Assembly: GCA_009760855.2 (NCBI GenBank)
Contig: WPIO01000016.1
Location: 2,566,001 to 2,630,000 of the forward strand
Length of the DNA: 64,000 nucleotides
Direction of reading: 5' to 3'
From: Cristatella mucedo
Lineage: Eukaryota; Bryozoa; Phylactolaemata; Cristatellidae
Position 1 is the stretch's first letter. Every line of letters begins with the position of its first letter. A model generated the notes under the pieces. That model was not told the DNA's origin. It did not search any database and worked only from the letters and a program-made list of their open reading frames with translations. This document shows, in pieces, positions 11,366 to 22,739 of the stretch. Position numbers and translations under genes: made by a program.

Positions 11366-12700
11366 AAGCGATGCAAGTCTCCCCACGTGATATTTCCCGC
11401 GACTCACAGCGATGCCAATCTGCGAGCTTGCATCGATGCTATGCAGGCATGTTTGGGTCAGCACCGAATTTTGCCTCGGCCTCGGCTTTGAGGTTCAAAG
11501 CATGGTAGCTGCTGAGGGTCTAATAGCCTACTCGCAGAACTTGATTTCGGTCCTTCTAAATGGGTAGCTAAACTCCTAAAAACGAACAGATAAAAATCCT
11601 GCTGAATCGAGACACACCTCTTCGACACCAGCTTGCCCAGTTAGTCCTGGATCTTGAAAGGGGGTGGGGAACGATAGCCGTCTGACCCCTCATCCATGGC
11701 GCAAATTCGACATCGCCCAACTGCTGTCTGAGCTTCACTGGCTTTGAGTCAAGCGTTCTTCTAGTATGCTCTTGTACCACTCGCTTCTCGGCATCAAGTC
11801 ACCTCAGCGGCCCTTGCACTGAGTTAAAATCTCTTGTTGATCGACCTTAAAGCTCGTACGAGCCGAAAGTCTGACCGTCTCTTCCAGCCACGTTGACCAC
11901 CAGCAATGACTTTGCACCATCGAAGTCTCAGCTGAGGACACATTTGTCCCGACCAGCTTTCCTAACTCCAAAACGAACTTTTTTTTTTTGCCCTAGCGAG
12001 CTTACCAATGTGTGATTTCACTGTTTGTATGTGCAACTAGCCACAGGTTCTGCTAACCCGTGGCCCGAGTGTCTTCATGCTTGCCTTAGAGTGTTTGCTT
12101 ATGATTGCCTAATATTGCGCATGTCACCAACCTTGGCTATTGATTCTCTCACAGCTAGTCGTCAAGCCTCTGGAGAGAGGGTTCCTTTTTCAGTGAGTGT
12201 GCAATACAAACTACTGATAATTAATATTATCAAGGCACAACACTACGATGTAAGCAATAGCAAATGATTGTTTCCAAAAATGGCTGGTTATCAAAACGTA
12301 GAAAGCAAGATTGGCTGCTTTGGTATAAAACATTGAATATAATAGTAATAATAAAATTACTACTTTTAGCAGAGATTGAGACAGGGGGATAAATGATGCT
12401 ATTTTAGTTCTCATGCCACCATCACTGCACGAGCATCCCCAGTGCAAAGCCTCGGCATAGACGAGCAAAGCAGAACAAGCTGTTGCATGCAACTGCAGAC
12501 ATCCTTACTCAACTCTCAATTTGAAATAAACCCTAATGACAGCTCCAGCAAGCATGCAAGAAATTATGCTAGACTACTATTTGGAACCAAGAAGACGAAT
12601 CACGATGGGTCACTCAGGAAACGTTTATAAAACACCAGGCCAAAGCGCACAGCGACATTTTCCCTGCATGCTTGCTGCCATGCTGCAGCTGCATACCGAC

Positions 12701-12850
12701 CTGGCATCTGAAGTAGGAGTTGTTGCCCCTGAGAGGACCACACAGGCCATCATCGATGGAGCTAAAGCAGGTCACCAGGTCGCCTACACTCGGAGGTGCG
12801 CTCAAACTCTCGTGAACAACCGAGAGCATCATGCTTTCGATTACGTCCAG
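12701..12850 (-). CDS. Gene A exon: extended Tudor, first barrel strands
   Basis: Exactly 50 codons, phase 0 to 0. The acceptor is agctgtttctttttttttcag and the donor TGCCAG|gtcggt. It reads LDVIESMMLSVVHESLSAPP, then VGDLVTCFSSIDDGLCG and NNSYFRCQ. 'GDLVxCFSxxDG...YFRCQV' matches the Tudor pattern in which a short acidic turn precedes the W/Y-[FY]-R-A-x-V strand, here with a loop insertion of about nine residues. A plus-strand ORF of 122 codons overlaps but is treated as antisense. Confidence 0.7.
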
Positions 12851-13950
12851 CTGAAAAAAAAGAAACAGCTTCGAGGCGAAGTTCCATTACAGTGTGAGCA
12901 ATGAAGTCGGAGACCAATTTTGATCTGTTGAGTAGCCTTGCATGATCTTTGAGAAATAGGCCACCAAGCTTGAGTGGGGGCCGGGCTGGCGACTGCAGCT
13001 AATGCAGGTCAGTCGGAAGGCATCTTCTGAGCCCCAATCAATGGCTGCACCTGGGCGAAGGCTATTATCAAGCTACAAGCTTTTACACTCGGTCGATCGT
13101 AGGTAAAACAGCATCATTGTCGGAGGCAGCAGCTGCTGTGGGCATTCCCGAAGGCATTCACTGCGACTGCAGACAAGCGGCCACTTTTTGCGCAATATTA
13201 ATAAGCACGGACATCGTCAGACGAAAGAGCAGCTCGAATGCTGTCACGACGTGAACGAGCAATTCCAGCACTCAACTCAACCCACATGGACAGCTGACAC
13301 ATCGTGTAATCTAAATAGTCTGTACTGCCTGCATGGCGGGATTCACACCCAACAGCTCAAAAGCCACAAAGAATTGCAGCAGCGCTGCCCTCGACTCTAT
13401 ATGTACTTGCAATCTAAAAAAAATAGATCCTCACGTTTAGAATGCACGGTCAGAAGGGGAGACAAAAGCAGAAATTCTTTGCCTCAGACATGCCAGGTGC
13501 CTCACAAAATTTTCCAATTTGGCAGACGCATTGGTGACCACGGGTGCATGACATTAGGCTTTACGAGGACTCAAACGTCTGCACGAAGGAGAACGACTAC
13601 AATAAATGTTTCGCAAAACGCCAACTTTTATTGCACAGACTCTGCATTTGCAGCAGTTTGCTACTTTCCTGTAAGTATTCTATGCCTGTCAAATGTTGCA
13701 CCATTGTCCTATAAGTATCACATTGCAACTAAGTACTCTATGTCATACTGCCCTGTGAGTGTTCGGACTGCTTGCTGCAAGCATGCAATTCCTGTGGCAT
13801 CTGCACTTGCCACAGGGGCAGGAAGTAGCACGACCAAACAAACAAACGCCACCAGGCCCGGAGTATAATCCAAGGAGAAAGCATAGCCAAGAAGATCTTC
13901 CAAACTAAATCTAAGACTAAGATCTTCCATGCTAAACGATGGATTCCTCG

Positions 13951-14000
13951 ATAAATTGAAAGGGAACGATTGATTATAAATTGAAAGGGAACGATTGATT
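13951..14000. repeat. 25-bp perfect tandem duplication
   Basis: Two exact copies of a 25-base unit (ataaattgaaagggaacg plus attgatt) in the Gene A intron. Confidence 0.95.
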
Positions 14001-14253
14001 AGTTATAGCCGACAGAGATTTTTGCTTACAAGATCGGAACAACTTTTACGCCAAAAAGAAACCGTGTTACGTGCACCGGCTAGCGCTAGCTTGAAGGAAA
14101 GCCCAATACAGCATCGGCAGAGCTATGAGGACCTCGACTGACCATTGCCAAACCGGACGCAGCACAGTGATACAAAGAGCACAGGCCGGGGTACCGAGCT
14201 GAAGCTTCGAAGCCGACCGGCAGACGCAGGACATGCAATCGTTAGACACTGAC

Positions 14254-14336
14254 CTTATTTGGATTTGCCGGATCTACGAGGCGTGCCAAGAAGTGAGGGG
14301 CCTGCACGACGTCACCCGACCACATGTGATAAGTGG
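14254..14336 (-). CDS. Gene A exon: start of extended Tudor domain
   Basis: The acceptor cttttgttttcag is among the best in the window; the donor is AATAAG|gtcagt. It enters in phase 1, matching 14624, and leaves in phase 0. The peptide is TYHMWSGDVVQAPHFLARLV then DPANPNK. The 'v-sP-xF-v-rL' pattern is the usual first strand pair of eTud domains, ahead of the Tudor barrel. Confidence 0.65.
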
Positions 14337-14623
14337 CTGAAAACAAAAGACGTCCAGGCAAAGAGTAGAGACACGGTGGCCGAGGGCAATTTTGCTGACT
14401 GAGATTAAGTATCTCCCAGTTCCAAGGTCACTCCAAGGTCGCCAGGCCGTGATTGGGGCACAGCTCAAGAGTAGATTTTTCCAAAGCGCACATGATGCAG
14501 CTGCGGCCAAAGCTAGAGGTGAAGCTCGGATCTGTTCGATTCGAGAAGGGCCAGCTCTCGAGCAATCTGAACAGAGGCAGGCAGCATCGGACAGGCAAAT
14601 CTGGCCGGCCAAATAAGAATCAC

Positions 14624-14928
14624 CTCCGCCCGGATCCTTGCTTGACAGAGGGCAGCCACTAGCCTGCTGCTGCTGGCCGCGCCCATCGGCACCTCCTTGG
14701 GGCTGGGGATACTTCTTTCTGCTGGGCCAGACGACCAGGCTGTCAACAAGCAGGCTAGCCACAGTCAATGGTGGCTTGTCCTCGCTGTCAGTAGGAATCA
14801 ATACGTCGACGTAGTAGTGTCCTAAGTGGAGGTTCCTGTAAGAATGGCGGGTGCGGCAAATCTTGCCGTACAGTAGCAGTGGCAACACTGCAACCAAAGA
14901 CAAGATGCAAGAGTATGCTGCACAAAGA
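14624..14928 (-). CDS. Gene A exon: SN-like strand segment and Gln-rich linker
   Basis: Enters in phase 2 after acceptor ggctttgccttgcag and leaves in phase 1 at GGCGGAG|gtgatt. The split codon with 17103 restores Ser. After a hydrophobic stretch (LSLVAVLPLLLYGK) it reads NLHLGHYYVDVLIPTD and PPLTVASLLVDSLVVW, which resembles the C-terminal SN-like strands of an eTud domain. A Gln/Gly-rich linker with QQQQ follows. An alternative acceptor 40 bases downstream would give a frame that soon hits a stop. The domain match is an inference from pattern. Confidence 0.6.
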
Positions 14929-15203
14929 CTGCAAGGCAAAGCCTGCTGACCCTTCGATCCCTGCTCTCGAGGGCAAGGTCACCAGCGGTTGAGGCACAGG
15001 TAAAGGGAAGTGGGACCGGCGTGCCCAAAACCCCACTTGGACAAATGTCAGGGGGCCAATGCCCGATCCATTCCTTCCTCCTTACGATTGCTTGCCTCTG
15101 GAAAGGTCAAAGTCTGGCAACAACCTTTGCTCAATGTTGGCAAGGCCCACGGCTTGAAGTAGCTCTCAGTGTACGACAGGTCAACCTGTCAGCTCGATCA
15201 GTC

Positions 15204-15247
15204 AGCTTTATCAAGTGAATTATTATTATTATTATTATTATTATTCT
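15204..15247 (+). mobile_element. L2 3' terminal scrap
   Basis: ctttatcaagtgaatt followed by ten ATT units, the extreme L2 3' end and tail only. Confidence 0.5.
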
Positions 15248-15398
15248 AATGGAACTAAAGCCTAAACGAAGCCAATTGAAAAAACGCAAACCTGACAATG
15301 ATGGACTTCGTCTGCGAGACTAACCAATATCGTGCTGCTTTGATTCAGCTGTTGCAAAACACTCGAAGAAAGACTCTTTATGAAGCACATAACTCAGT

Positions 15399-15402
<4 letters not shown>

Positions 15403-15448
<46 letters not shown>

Positions 15449-15501
15449 TCTCTGTCCCTCTCAGAAAAACAGACAGACACAAAGAGCAGACAAAGAGACA
15501 C

Positions 15502-15596
<95 letters not shown>

Positions 15597-15603
15597 AAGA
15601 GAG

Positions 15604-15683
<80 letters not shown>

Positions 15684-15696
15684 AGGGAGGGAGGGG
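15403..15696. repeat. (CT)n ... (GA)n microsatellite pair
   Basis: (CT)19 at 15,403-15,440; 60 bases later (GA)n at 15,505-15,594 and 15,608-15,677, then (GGGA)n. Open frames of poly-RE/SL type here are not genes. Confidence 0.95.
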
Positions 15697-15879
15697 GGCA
15701 TGGAATCCATCTCAATGTGTGCACACCGGAAGCACAGCCTGCACCGATCAGAGCAATGAGCAGTGAAGCGACAAGCTGTAGGTCAGCCTTCCATAGAGCT
15801 GACTATAGCTCAGGCTTGTAATTGCTTTAAGCAGCATGTATGGTCTAACAGGTATGAAAATTCGGGTTAGCATAGATCA

Positions 15880-16430
15880 CCACCAAGCTGTATAATGCAT
15901 TTCTGACAACCTTCAAAACTAGCATAAGTTGCGATCTGCAGGTCTTCCTACCGCTTCATTAGGATACCTGAAATTGGTGTACAATTCTTCAGCCATGCTA
16001 GCCTGCAGCGAACGTCGAAACTGCCACATTACATCCCTTCTCATCGATCTGCATTAGCTCCTCATCAAGTACAGCACCAACATGAAAGTTCTGTCATCCA
16101 CTGGTAGGTACCTCTGGCTACATATTACAAACACTTCCTAATCAGGCTTTGCATTCTGCTGCACACTCTTATCAACTCCTCAATTCTTTTAGCTGCACCT
16201 CCAAACAACCTCAAATCATTTTGAGACCATGCCTTCAATCTGTATGCTCCCAAAGGTTGGAACTTACTCCGACAGGCCGCAAGACACCCCGGACTACAAA
16301 ACGTTTAAAAACAAGCTAAATACCCAGCTGTCACAATATTTGCTCTGTCTGCAAATTTCGTCCGTGTGCCTCTAAGTGCTGAAACTACACATGTTATCAC
16401 TAGTTTATTGACAGGCCACCTTTTCAACAT
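15880..16430 (+). mobile_element. Diverged L2-like fragment
   Basis: Contains degraded L2 C-terminal coding sequence (gctcccaaaggttggaactta, then acgtttaaaaacaagctaaa). No open frame remains. Confidence 0.55.
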
Positions 16431-16454
16431 TTAAAAAAAGGCCATGAAAGAGAG

Positions 16455-16602
16455 TAAGTTCTCTTACTGCCCCTGGGTCTTTACTGGTTAAGATCAGGGT
16501 CATGAGTTTTGCCCTGCAGTAGGCAATCCTTTATTGTCACCTGCAATAGGTGGCGATGGCCATTAAGGCCATTCTGCTGCTCTATAAATGGGGCTGTTTA
16601 AT
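16455..16602 (+). mobile_element. SINE family 1, diverged
   Basis: Shares the body (ctgcagtaggcaatcctttattg, then attctgctgctctata) with family 1; the head is degraded. Confidence 0.55.
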
Positions 16603-17102
16603 AAGCGTTGCCTTTTTTAGGGCTCTATAGAAAATATCGGCTAACTTGCTTTCTGGCAAGCTCGGACACACTGAGGCCGTTGATATCCCTCTGAGCAAAC
16701 ATGCTGCTGTGTATGCACGGCATGCATATGGCGTCCAGTCCCTTTTTTGCAGTTCCTTTTGCAATCCTATGCAGACTAACTGCTGCTGCCTGCACTCGTT
16801 GCCTGCATGCACACGCCGTGGATAAGCATCGAATGTGCGTGCATGAAGCCAATGAAGAGCTTCGATTAAGAGTAAACATGGTCGCATGCACTGCACGTCG
16901 CGTGTGCACGGTCACACGTGCACTTCCGTGCCTGACCACACATGCCCATCATGTACTGCACACCCACAACAGCAAGGATGCACAAGAAAACACAATCTAA
17001 CATGACCAGGTACATGCCCACACGCCGGCTAACGCAAGTACTCACTCTAACTCTCTTACTTGCACTCATTCACGCACCCATGCTCCGTCAAGCTTTACTC
17101 AC

Positions 17103-17203
17103 CTACAGCCGAAGCACTGTTCAAATAGGTCTGCTGTCACGGTCGACCTGCTGAGTGCTGTCGCCACAGCGGTCAGCGGCTTGCCGCAAAGCAGTTTCTC
17201 CAT
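17103..17203 (-). CDS. Gene A exon
   Basis: The acceptor ctttgctctatgcag precedes ATGGAGAAACTGC, and a very strong donor TGTAG|gtgagtaaag ends the exon (phase 0 to 2). The peptide is MEKLLCGKPLTAVATALSRS then TVTADLFEQCFGC. It is taken as an internal exon rather than a start because the preceding exon donor (18678) is in phase. A plus-strand reading frame is open over the same bases but lacks equally good splice sites. Confidence 0.6.
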
Positions 17204-17702
17204 CTGCATAGAGCAAAGACCGGCAGCAAGTAAGGGGGCGCTGGCGGCAAGGTCATCTGAGGAATCAGCTACTACGACCAACTGCATGACCAGACTATGG
17301 GTCAAGGCTCCGGCTAGCAAAAGAAGCTGACTGCATGCCAAGTGCCATGCTGACGGCATGCCGGATACAGAAATCAGCCTGTGCGAACGTGAACAAGTGA
17401 AGCGACATGACATGAGATACAACTGGCAGGTGCCTAGCAAAAGGAGGCGGTCTACGACAGCTGATCGGGCTGTCCTGCGGCCGACGCCACGGCTTGATGC
17501 CCTGCTCTGCAACATCGTCTCTCGTCCACTGCCGGCAGAGTTTGAGAGGCTGCTCACGGTGCAAAGAGAGATGCGACTTCTCAGGTGAGAGACTTCGAAG
17601 AGGGGACACACAGTGCCGATGCATCGACGGAGGCTCTCCTAGACTACACCACAAAGCTATTCTGCAAGCAAATAAAGCTGCGGGCAAGCCGAGCATGTGA
17701 CA

Positions 17703-17835
17703 TCCGTGATGGCACACTAGGTAAGGTGGTTGCTTTTCGAATCCCGCGATGGGCAATTCTTTATTGCCACTGCAAGTGGTGGTGATAGCTGTCAAGGCTC
17801 TTCTGTCGCTATACAAAAGAAGCTGTTAAATCAGC
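17703..17835 (+). mobile_element. SINE family 1
   Basis: gatggcacactaggtaaggtggttgc head and tcttctgtcgctatacaaaa end. It lies in the Gene A intron between exons 18,678 and 17,203. Confidence 0.65.
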
Positions 17836-18677
17836 TAGTATTTATTAATTTATCCCTTGCTGACAGAATGCAACACCTGAGATCGCCGGGTGAGAAACTT
17901 GCAAGTGAGCAAGTCGAGGTGAACGCCTGTAAGCATTCGGAATCGTAGCACATGTATAACCATCTACGGATATTAGTTGACGTCTGCTGGCAAACCTTAA
18001 AACGAACCGACCAGATATCGGACGAGACTTTCAGCAAAATCGATAATTTTTCAATCAAAGGCAGGGTTCAACAGTCGATCGTCGTCTGATCAAGTGTTGA
18101 GCCCGATCTGAGGCCAATTTCTTAGCTCTCTGAACGAAGCAGAACAAGATCAGCTAGTGGAGCCTGATGATGTGGAATCGCACAAGAGGAGAAGCAGTGC
18201 AGTAGCAGTAGAAGTCCCTAAAACTCAAAACGATCGCCCGACGGACGAGACAGGCAACAGGCTGGTACGGCTTCGACATCCCTAGAGAAAGCTCGGCGCT
18301 GAACGTTGCGACCAACCGTGCGTCCGATTTAAGATTCGGAACCAATTCAGGATCCAATTCAAAAAGCTTACCTCTCTTACCCGAGGCTAAGAAGCCTGCT
18401 GCATTACAAGCTAGGGAAAAGCCACTCTCGGGGCCAGGTCCTCAGGCCGAGACATTGGTAGTGGCTGGGTAAGAGTGAGCTGCAGGCAAGTCATCGAGCT
18501 GAATGAATCTAGCATCGCGCCTACAGCTGCTCCCTCGCTCCTGTCGCCTGGACGACGCTGTGCCAAGACAGGCACCACGCCGACTCCCGCCAGACGCCAC
18601 TGGCTCTCGGGTTTCGAGGAGGTCCACCGTCCTGGTCGGCATGTGCGGACGCACGAGGCATCCGGGCGCTCGCTTAC

Positions 18678-18920
18678 CTGCTGCTTTGCTTTCGGCGAGT
18701 ACTCAAACAGGAGCCCCGTGCTGGCCGACGGCGAGCAGAATGCACAGAGGAGCTTGATGAGTCGGTCGATGACAAACTCGTGCTTGGCAGGCAGCGCTGA
18801 GTCGGCAACGCCGAGCAGGAGCGCGCAGGCCTTCTCCAGCAGGTCAACGCACTCGTGGCGAGCTTCTGCAGCCCCCTGCCTCGCGCCGCACGCGGCCTTG
18901 TCCAGAACTTCGTAAAGAAG
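18678..18920 (-). CDS. Gene A exon: armadillo/HEAT-like helices
   Basis: Exactly 81 codons, phase 0 to 0, between an acceptor gcaaatttag and a consensus donor CAGCAG|gtaagc. The peptide opens LLYEVLDKAACGARQ and continues through ECVDLLEKACALLLGVADSA and FVIDRLIKLLCAFCSP to LFEYSPKAKQQ. Leu/Ala-rich helices with polar breaks fit helical repeats. The plus strand also has an open frame here (18475-18915), which I take as a shadow because the minus-strand splice sites and phase agree with the neighbours. Confidence 0.7.
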
Positions 18921-19145
18921 CTAAATTTGCAACAACGAAGACCCGTCTAGCGGAGGCAAGCATGCTGCTTCGGGCGGCAGCAGCGCAGGCAGACAGGCAG
19001 CCGTGGCATCTGGGGGGGGGGAGGAGGCAGAGGCAGGCAGTCATTGCTGTTGCTGCTAAGCAAGATCGAAGCAATTGGCTGCTGGGGCAAAATATGCAGC
19101 AGTGTGCAAGCCGGCAACTGGGCGCGCCGACATGTACGAACACAC

Positions 19146-19304
19146 CTCCAGGAGACCGAGGTTGACGAGGCGCTGCTTTATGACGGCCACGTCGCAGTTG
19201 GCTGATGGCTCACAAAACAGAGCCAGCAGGGCCATGGCCAGATTGAGCAGCAGAGGGGGCTGGCCGGGAATCTTCATGCAGTCGACTAGATACTTAAGGA
19301 AATC
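19146..19304 (-). CDS. Gene A exon: armadillo/HEAT-like helices
   Basis: Exactly 53 codons, phase 0 to 0. The acceptor is tacctctttttgcag (long pyrimidine tract) and the donor CTGGAG|gtgtgt. The peptide starts DFLKYLVDCMKIPG and contains PPLLLNLAMALLALFCEPSA, then VIKQRLVNLGLLE. The LLxLxxALLAL pattern, a short polar turn and then a LVNLGLLE helix are typical of armadillo/HEAT repeats, where one helix packs against the next. It joins without frame change to 23741 upstream and 18920 downstream. Confidence 0.7.
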
Positions 19305-19875
19305 CTGCAAAAAGAGGTAGAAAGCTTGTCGACCAAAAGCCTGTCACCCAGAACTTTGACAAACAGCGAGTCACAGTAGCATGGCAAACAGATGAGGTGG
19401 CAGACAAATTTGTCTACCAAAGTCGGCAGCACCTCACGCAGTGAGAGAGAGGAAGGGATGTGCAATAAAGTGTGCAATAAAGATTCGTCTGCTAAAGAAC
19501 TCGAACCCACGACCGGCGCAGAAAAGCGCAAGGTCCCAACCCATCAGCCAAGACACGGGTTGGGGCTGGGTGCACTGATCTCACCGTGTGAGGTACTTCT
19601 ACTTTGCACCAGTGGATCAAGACAGACAGTGGCATCAGCAGTGGCCGAGCCACTGCATCTTTGATATAGTTGTCTAAATTCTATATTCTATTAGACAGTT
19701 TCTTCAAGCCAAGCTCCTATATAAAGCAAAGCAAACGAAAGCTCGGCGATCCAGGTGATGATAGGCACGATGGCTCAGCTGAGGCACGCAAACTCTGGCA
19801 TTGCTCAGCTGCCATCCACAGGTGTGGCATGCTTCCACCACCGAATGCGAAATATAGGCGATCTCAAAATGCAGA

Positions 19876-20121
19876 AGCAAGCATCCGACGACTTACAGCC
19901 TCGTTCGTGGCACAATAAGCTATCTACAGATCGTTGAGCGACAGGGGGAGGGGTCCCAAGAACAGGCCTGCAAGGGTGAGAGGTAGCCAGCAGCACTGCA
20001 CGATGCAGCCATGACGGATGCAAACTCGGCTAGGCAAGAAGAATGCACCTCCACTGCTTCAGCTGAAAATTGCCACACGTCGGACCTCCGAAAATAGTTT
20101 AAATGGGTAGGGCACCTACAT
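19876..20121. repeat. 246-bp direct duplication, copy 1
   Basis: Nearly identical to 21,725-21,971, with only small differences (gacggatg versus gacatgatg). The flanks differ. On the minus strand it carries a candidate 27-nt exon (19,897-19,923). Confidence 0.9.
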
Positions 20122-20146
20122 AATTAAACATGCCTCCTATACAGCC

Positions 20147-20965
20147 AGCGTAATAATAAAAATAATTCACTTGATAAAGCGCCCTCAGAGAACTCAATCT
20201 CTTTCAATTCGCTTTACATTTGCTGCAAAGGAGACACGATTGAATTGTGACTGGTATCATGCTTGATAAACAACAAGAATAACAAGGTTAAGGGTGACAT
20301 GCACAGGGTCCCTAGCTAAACTGCTGCATCAGTTTCAGCCTGTTTGCACCCTAAGGTCCTGTGTGGACAATAAATTAGCTGTCCCATTCCTCCGCTTAAA
20401 GACAGTTGGCGACAGAAGCTTTAACTCTGCAGGTCCTAGACTGTGGAACTCGCTTCCACAACTCTTATGCAACGACAAATACTCTCCTACTGCCGACTAT
20501 GGCACATCCTTTTCAGAGTCCTGAGCTGCTACTTCTATGCTAATCACTACCTCAACTGCTCTCCTGACTCTGCTGTGCTTCCCATTTTCTCTTTGTTGCG
20601 TGAGACGAAGTCTGTTGGCTACCGAATGCGTACCGAAAGCCACTTACGCTGTGAGTGTGCTATAAAAAACTCTCCTGCGTAACACCCACATGGTCTTTAT
20701 GACTTTGTGGAGTTACAGACAGAGATACATTCATTACATTACATTATAGGGTCAGCATGCTAGCGTCGTTAGTGGAAGCATGCAGCAGTGTCAGCACACC
20801 TAAGCACATAAAGGACGAATCACAGGGACCCACTACACGGTGTTATAAATAGGTGCGTTTTTAATTTCTTATAGTCAAGGCAGGGGATGTCGTTCCGTAA
20901 GTCGGGGCAGTTCAAGAGCAGCTATTTTCATTTCTTTCATTCATTTCTTATTTGCATCGGTAGAC
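20147..20965 (-). mobile_element. L2-like 3' copy interrupted by LINE-B
   Basis: The L2 tail at 20,147-20,310 and the next L2 segment at 20,749-20,965 are contiguous in other copies (compare 36,114-36,430). The bases between are a plus-strand LINE-B fragment. Confidence 0.75.
20311..20748 (+). mobile_element. LINE-B 3' fragment nested in L2
   Basis: A different LINE family. It codes VPFLRLKTVGDRSFNSAGPR then LWNSLPQLL, the C-terminal block common to several non-LTR ORFs, and ends in an (ATTAC)n tail. It is flanked by agggtc on both sides (20,305-20,310 and 20,748-20,753), a probable target-site duplication. Other copies lie at 60.5 and 63.6 kb. Confidence 0.75.
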
Positions 20966-21289
20966 AAACGTTTACAAATCTTCCAGTACCAGAGGTCCAG
21001 GTCACCATACGTTTTAGGCGAACAATATCAGCCTACTAATATCAGCCCACTAATATCACAGCTGCTACTGAAGAGCCCTATGGCGATCTTCTGCCGGGTA
21101 GATTGCAGCATGGCTTGCCATGCTGATGATTGCCAGCGAAACTAAACGATTTACTTGTCGGTGCGACGAGAAAAATAACCGATCAACTCTTATAGGGATC
21201 AAACTGAGACCGACAGCTAGTCCAGTTATAACCAGCATAAGCTGAACGTGTGATGCATCAATGGGGCCAAAGGCGGCACCAGAACCCAC

Positions 21290-21405
21290 CAGATTGGGCC
21301 GTGCATGCCCAGTTCAAACCGATCAATGTGCTTGCCCTGACCAAGGTCTGGCCGAGGTCCTGGCTCAAGCCCTGTGACATATATGTATATACATATACGT
21401 ATTTA
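21290..21405 (+). mobile_element. SINE family 2, head only
   Basis: Head atgtgcttgccctgaccaag then gtctggccgaggtcctggctc; the tail is replaced by a TA-rich repeat. Confidence 0.5.
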
Positions 21406-21724
21406 TTTTCCATGCGACTGCCAAGCATAATCTTGGCTTTTATCTCTCTGCAGACGACACCCAGCTTCACATACAAGCTCTAATCCTTCCCATAATTCCA
21501 TCATGGCTCGCTCTTCCTGCATCCTTGCAGCTTGAATTACCAACATCTAAACTTGGATGTGGGCTTTCTCACGCTAACTGACCAGACATACCTAATAGTT
21601 ATCGAAATAAATCTAAGGTAAAGTTTAGGTTGGTTGATTTAAGAGCCTCATTTATCTAGAACCAGCAGAACTATAACGGCTATATCATCCTCATTCACCC
21701 CTATCACCCCCCCCCCAGCAAGCA

Positions 21725-21971
21725 AGCAAGCATCCGACGACTTACAGCCTCGTTCGTGGCACAATAAGCTATCTACAGATCGTTGAGCGACAGGGGGAGG
21801 GGTCCCAAGAACAGGCCTGCAAGGGTGAGAGGTAGCCAGCAGCACTGCACGATGCAGCCATGACATGATGCAAACTCGGCTAGGCAAGAAGAATGCACCT
21901 CCACTGCTTCAGCTGAAAATTGCCACACGTCGGACCTCCGAAAATAGTTTAAATGGGTAGGGCACCTACAT
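21725..21971. repeat. 246-bp direct duplication, copy 2
   Basis: Second copy, 1.85 kb from the first and in the same orientation. It is preceded by a C9 run and a (gcaa)n stretch. Confidence 0.9.
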
Positions 21972-22739
21972 TCTCAACGTGTGATTAAGGACTATCTATA
22001 GCTGAACTCAAATCCATAGCCTGGGTGAGGTCAAGAGCCTTACTCTTGAGCAGAGACCCCGGGGTCCATTGTCATTTCGACACTTTAAGGCCTCACAGGC
22101 TCAGCTAGCCACTCTACTGTAGCCTTAGCCGGAAGGACTGTGAGACCAACCCCTATAGTAGTTGCCAGAAACCGAACTCATGTCCGAAACTGGACAGCCG
22201 AACCATCAAGACAGAAAGGACCAGATGGTCTCATAGAGCCTTTGAACAGTATCCGGGTGTCCGGTTTCAAAATGAGCATTGGCTAGACGACAGAGCCAAA
22301 CTCGGTCCAGTCATTCTACTTTCAGATAGGTAATGGTGCAACAGTACACGGCTGATTAGATATTGGCAGCACAAACAAATCAGCAACTGAACACTAGTCC
22401 ATGCATCTGTAGCTGTCTCCTTGCATGGCTTTCCACCTAGGAAGTGAACTGCTAAGCCGTGGTGCACAGCTTAGTATTGCAATTACTACTATTATTGTAG
22501 TCGGTGGACATACTTTTACCAGACCAAAAGACCATTAAACAGACAGCTATTGCCCCACAGCAACTTCTTCCTATTTCTCCAGAGTTCAGGATTCTCTCTC
22601 TGCCTCTCCCTCCATCCCCTCTCTTTCGCATAAATAAATAAATATATATACATATATAAAACTGTTACTCCCTCTCAGGATCAACGTCATTGAGCTCATG
22701 CGTACTGCAGCTTTACACGCCCTTACCACCAGTCAGTTG

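Noticed and set aside
15298-15766. Frames of 87-153 codons rich in RE or SL
   Set aside because: They are translations of (GA)n/(CT)n microsatellite.
17105-17330. Plus-strand open frame over Gene A exon 17,203-17,103
   Set aside because: It has no good donor, while the minus strand has a near-perfect donor and matching phases.
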